This document shows positions 4,639-7,145 of a DNA stretch of 7,145 nt, in pieces (positions within the stretch are counted from its first letter, which is position 1; every line of letters starts with the position of its first letter). Location of the stretch: assembly GCA_946409475.1 (NCBI GenBank), contig CAMJWQ010000181.1, positions 1 to 7,145 on the forward strand, written 5' to 3'. The notes beneath the pieces were generated by a model. It was not told the origin of the DNA, did no database searches, and saw only the letters and a list, made by a program, of their open reading frames with translations. The translations under genes and the position numbers were made by a program. Source of the stretch: an uncultured Lachnospiraceae bacterium. Its GTDB lineage: Bacteria; Bacillota; Clostridia; Lachnospirales; Lachnospiraceae.

Positions 4639-6045
4639 ATGTTAAATAAAATTATACAATACAATTGGAAATACCATATGATTAAGGAAAATGATAAAAT
4701 TGTAGCAGGTGTATCGGGAGGAGCCGATTCCGTTTGTCTGCTTTATATTCTCAGGGAATTACAGGAAACGATACCCTTTTCCTTATATATCGTCCATGTG
4801 GAACATGGTCTCAGGGGGCAGGAATCCATTGAGGATTCCCTTTTTGTCAAAGATATTTGTGAAAAGGAGGGACTTCCCTTTACCTTATTTTCCTGCCATC
4901 TGTCCAAAGAGGCGGAAAAAAGGAAATGCTCTTTAGAAGAAGCGGGCAGGATACTGCGTTATGAGGCCTTTGAGCAGGTTCTTAAAAAGGAAGGAGCCAA
5001 TAAAATAGCCGTGGCCCATAATAGTAACGACCGGGGAGAAACCATGCTGTTTAACCTGTTTCGGGGATCAGGCTTAAAGGGCTTATCCGGTATTCCTCCT
5101 GTCAGGGATCATATTATCCGTCCCCTATTATGTGTTTCCAGGGAAGAAATTGAAAAATATCTTTTAGAAAAAGGGATGAGCTTCCGTTCCGATTATACAA
5201 ATTATGAAAATACGTATACAAGAAATAAAATAAGAAATACTATTATACCATATGTGGAAAGGGAGGTGCAGTCTAAGGTCCTGGAGCACTTGAATGAAGT
5301 TTGCCAAATAGCCGAGGAAACGGAACAATATTTAAGTAAGGAAGCGGACAGGGCTTTTTCCGTCTGCACGGTAAGAAAAGATGATCAAATTGAAATAAAT
5401 CTGACATCATTTCAATCATTCGAAAATATTATTCAGACATATGTCATAAGATTATGTATAGAACAATTGGCCGGGCGGTTAAAAGACATCGGCAAAATCC
5501 ATATTCATGATATTATCGGTCTGTCGGATAAAGCCGTTGGTAAAAAAATAAGTCTGCCTTACCGGTTAGAAGCCCAAAGAGGCTATGACAGCTTAATTGT
5601 AAAAATAAAAAAGGAGAATGAGGATGAAGACAGGGAAAACCGGAAGGATGTATACATTAGGACAGATATTGCCGGAGTCTATCCCATAGACAGTAAAAGC
5701 TGCCTTAAAGTGAGCATAGAAGATAAGGATAATGGGAAGATTATTGAAGAAAAAAAGTATACGAAATGGTTTGATTATGATAAAATAAATGGGTATTTGT
5801 TACTGCGTCATCGTATGAGCGGAGATTTTCTTTGCGTGAATGCCAAATTAGACAGACAAATGCTAAAGTCTTATTTAATTAATGAAAAAATACCGCGAAG
5901 TGAAAGAGATCGGTTATTATTATTGACAGCAGGTAAACATGTCTTATGGATAATCGGCTATCGCATCAGCGAAGCTTATAAAGTAACGAAAGAAACGAAA
6001 AGAATCATAAAAATACAATATTATGAAGGAGTGGATCATGAGTGA
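4639..6045 (+). CDS. tilS: TilS, tRNA(Ile)-lysidine synthetase
   Basis: This 468-residue enzyme of the N-type ATP pyrophosphatase (PP-loop) family attaches lysine to C34 of the CAU anticodon of tRNA-Ile2, so that it reads AUA and accepts isoleucine. The PP-loop is VSGGADS (residues 25-31). It is followed by VHVEHGLRG, the AHNSNDRGET segment (126-135) and FRGSGLKGLSGIPP, all at family-typical places; SDYTNYENTYTRNKIR is the usual tRNA-binding landmark. The C-terminal TilS domain is complete: HRMSGDF, LKSYLINEKIPRSERDR and HVLWIIGYRIS. The usual DDQ.ET reads NDRGET, a mild deviation. The ribosome binding site is weak (GGTG at 4630-4633, or AAAAGGA farther upstream), suggesting modest expression. 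It overlaps hpt by 8 bases, indicating translational coupling. B. subtilis yabS and yabT, between spoIIE and tilS there, are absent. Confidence 0.95.
   Translation: MLNKIIQYNWKYHMIKENDKIVAGVSGGADSVCLLYILRELQETIPFSLYIVHVEHGLRGQESIEDSLFVKDICEKEGLPFTLFSCHLSKEAEKRKCSLEEAGRILRYEAFEQVLKKEGANKIAVAHNSNDRGETMLFNLFRGSGLKGLSGIPPVRDHIIRPLLCVSREEIEKYLLEKGMSFRSDYTNYENTYTRNKIRNTIIPYVEREVQSKVLEHLNEVCQIAEETEQYLSKEADRAFSVCTVRKDDQIEINLTSFQSFENIIQTYVIRLCIEQLAGRLKDIGKIHIHDIIGLSDKAVGKKISLPYRLEAQRGYDSLIVKIKKENEDEDRENRKDVYIRTDIAGVYPIDSKSCLKVSIEDKDNGKIIEEKKYTKWFDYDKINGYLLLRHRMSGDFLCVNAKLDRQMLKSYLINEKIPRSERDRLLLLTAGKHVLWIIGYRISEAYKVTKETKRIIKIQYYEGVDHE
6026..6031 (+). promoter_or_regulatory. Ribosome binding site of hpt, decides the start
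   Basis: AAGGAG lies 6 bases upstream of the ATG at 6038 and downstream of the in-frame ATG at 6023, so the later ATG is the real start. The site is inside the end of tilS. Confidence 0.85.
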
Positions 6046-6556
6046 TAAAATTGAAGTCTTAATTCCGGAAGAAGATGTCGATGCCAAAATTAAAGAAATA
6101 GGTGATAAAATCAGTGAAGATTATGCAGGAAAGCAGGTACATTTAATTTGCGTATTAAAAGGCGGAGTCTTTTTTATGTGCGAACTGGCAAAACGTATAG
6201 CAATCCCGGTATCAATGGATTTTATGGCAGTATCCAGCTATGGGAGTGAAAAACAGTCAAGTGGTGTTGTAAAAATAATCAAGGATTTGGATGAATCCCT
6301 GGAAGGAAAAGAAGTTATAGTAGTTGAGGATATTATCGATTCCGGCAGAACGTTAAGCTATCTGTTGGAAATTTTAAATAAAAGAGGACCTAAAAGCTTG
6401 TCACTCTGTACCTTGTTAGACAAACCTGACAGAAGGGAAAAAGATGTGAGGGTAGATTATGTAGGATTTGAGATACCAGATAAATTTGTGGTGGGATATG
6501 GTTTGGATTATGATCAAAAATATAGAAATTTACCGTTTATCGGAGTTATTGAGTAA
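6038..6556 (+). CDS. hpt: Hypoxanthine phosphoribosyltransferase
   Basis: This 172-residue type I phosphoribosyltransferase transfers ribose 5-phosphate from PRPP to hypoxanthine (and usually guanine), giving IMP or GMP in purine salvage; it is cytosolic. Seen in the sequence: the VLKGG loop (residues 39-43) that binds pyrophosphate, the flexible-loop region SSYGSEKQSSG, the PRPP-binding signature VVEDIIDSGRT (95-105) and the base-binding C-terminal stretch VGYGLDYDQKYRNLPFIGVI. The protein begins MSDKIEVLIPEED and its length is normal for the family. An upstream in-frame ATG at 6023 would add five residues but precedes the ribosome binding site. The start overlaps the tilS stop by 8 bases. 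The tilS-hpt-ftsH order is widely conserved in Firmicutes, where hpt has also been linked to ftsH regulation. Confidence 0.96.
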   Translation: MSDKIEVLIPEEDVDAKIKEIGDKISEDYAGKQVHLICVLKGGVFFMCELAKRIAIPVSMDFMAVSSYGSEKQSSGVVKIIKDLDESLEGKEVIVVEDIIDSGRTLSYLLEILNKRGPKSLSLCTLLDKPDRREKDVRVDYVGFEIPDKFVVGYGLDYDQKYRNLPFIGVIE

Positions 6557-6564
6557 TAATCGGT

Positions 6565-6573
6565 AAAAGGAGG
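6565..6573 (+). promoter_or_regulatory. Ribosome binding site of ftsH with TTG start
   Basis: AAAAGGAGG is a near-perfect Shine-Dalgarno sequence lying 7 bases before the TTG at 6581. No ATG occurs in frame at a suitable distance, so TTG is the initiation codon. Confidence 0.85.
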
Positions 6574-6580
6574 TTTTACT

Positions 6581-7145
6581 TTGGTAAAAAGAAACAGAGG
6601 ATTAGGATTTTATTTTCTGATGATTGCACTGGCATTATTTTTTATTTATATGATAAACGGAGCATGGGCCGACAGAGAGACCTACCGGTACAGTGAGTTT
6701 ATAGAAGATTTAAATGCGAATGAAATTGTAAAAATTGAAATTCAGCAAAATTCCGAAGTTCCTACGGGGGCTGTCAATGTAACGTTAAAGAGCGCCGAAG
6801 AAAAAACATTATACGTTACGGACACGAAAGAGGTTGAAGAGCTTTTACAGGATAAAAATTTTACCGATTATGAAGTAAATGACGTAATGCGGGAAAGCTG
6901 GTTTGTTACCACCCTGCTTCCCATCTTAATGCTGGGTGCCATTATGTTTGTGTTTTTTATTATCATGAACAACCAGGCAGCAGGAGGAGGCGGAAATAAG
7001 GTCGTTAACTTCGGTAAAAGCAGGGCAAAAATGACAACGGGTGATCAGAAAAAGGTTACCTTTAAAAATGTTGCCGGTCTTGACGAAGAAAAAGAAGAGC
7101 TGAAAGAAATCGTTGATTTTTTAAAAAACCCCAAGAAATATATTC
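6581..7145 (+). CDS. ftsH: FtsH membrane AAA+ zinc metalloprotease (5' part, cut by window end)
   Basis: The frame is open from the TTG at 6581 to the window edge, giving 188 residues of a protein normally over 600 long. Visible parts: a short basic N-terminus (MVKRNRG), a first membrane segment (about 8-26), an extracytoplasmic domain (about 28-105, containing RYSEFIEDL), a second membrane segment starting at W107 (to about 129), a Gly-rich linker with four consecutive Gly, and the entry to the AAA+ domain, VTFKNVAGLDEEKEELKEIV (VAG at 164-166). The Walker A, Walker B and HEXXH zinc site lie beyond the window. Known role: a hexameric, ATP-driven protease that degrades misfolded membrane proteins and some regulators, also needed for sporulation in B. 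subtilis. It follows hpt after 24 bases, probably in the same operon. The truncation is only that of the window. Confidence 0.95.
   Translation, partial: MVKRNRGLGFYFLMIALALFFIYMINGAWADRETYRYSEFIEDLNANEIVKIEIQQNSEVPTGAVNVTLKSAEEKTLYVTDTKEVEELLQDKNFTDYEVNDVMRESWFVTTLLPILMLGAIMFVFFIIMNNQAAGGGGNKVVNFGKSRAKMTTGDQKKVTFKNVAGLDEEKEELKEIVDFLKNPKKYI

Noticed and set aside
6023..6037. Earlier ATG start for hpt
   Set aside because: It precedes the AAGGAG site at 6026-6031; the ATG at 6038 is properly spaced and gives the normal family N-terminus.

Overview
The window looks like a piece of chromosome from a low-G+C, endospore-forming member of the Clostridia, most likely Lachnospiraceae or a close relative (the family placement is inference from gene content and style). 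It carries sporulation genes (yabP, yabQ, spoIIE), strong AGGAGG-type ribosome binding sites, a TTG start on ftsH and AT-rich intergenic DNA. All genes lie on the + strand.

Layout. Positions 1-20 are the tail of a repeat whose second copy lies near 1925-1944. The first gene cluster is rqcP (43-303), yabP (410-694), yabQ (702-1190) and divIC (1200-1514). Next comes a stand-alone elongator tRNA-Met gene (1641-1714), with its own consensus promoter and a perfect 17-bp stem terminator. A G+C-rich, hairpin-dense non-coding element (about 1786-1944) follows, then about 260 bases of AT-rich DNA in which nothing is recognised, and then a promoter with a 21-bp spacer driving spoIIE (2281-4569). The third block is tilS (4639-6045), hpt (6038-6556) and the 5' part of ftsH (6581 to the window end). 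It is tightly packed, with an 8-base tilS/hpt overlap and 24 bases between hpt and ftsH.

The gene order rqcP(yabO)-yabP-yabQ-divIC-tRNA-Met-spoIIE-tilS-hpt-ftsH matches the classic Bacillus subtilis order near the origin, even to the tRNA-Met gene before spoIIE. Genes present at the same place in B. subtilis but absent here are yabR (between divIC and the tRNA), the tRNA-Glu, and yabS/yabT (between spoIIE and tilS). The block mixes housekeeping work (rescue of stalled large ribosomal subunits, divisome assembly, tRNA-Ile lysidine modification, purine salvage, membrane proteolysis) with sporulation (SpoIIE acts at the asymmetric septum; YabP/YabQ belong to the mother-cell programme).

I do not see an undescribed multi-gene system: every coding region belongs to a known family. 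The least explained DNA is the structured repeat between tRNA-Met and spoIIE, whose end sequence recurs just upstream of rqcP. Two perfect tandem duplications (19 and 16 bases) flank the tRNA gene, and the spoIIE promoter architecture is also worth attention.
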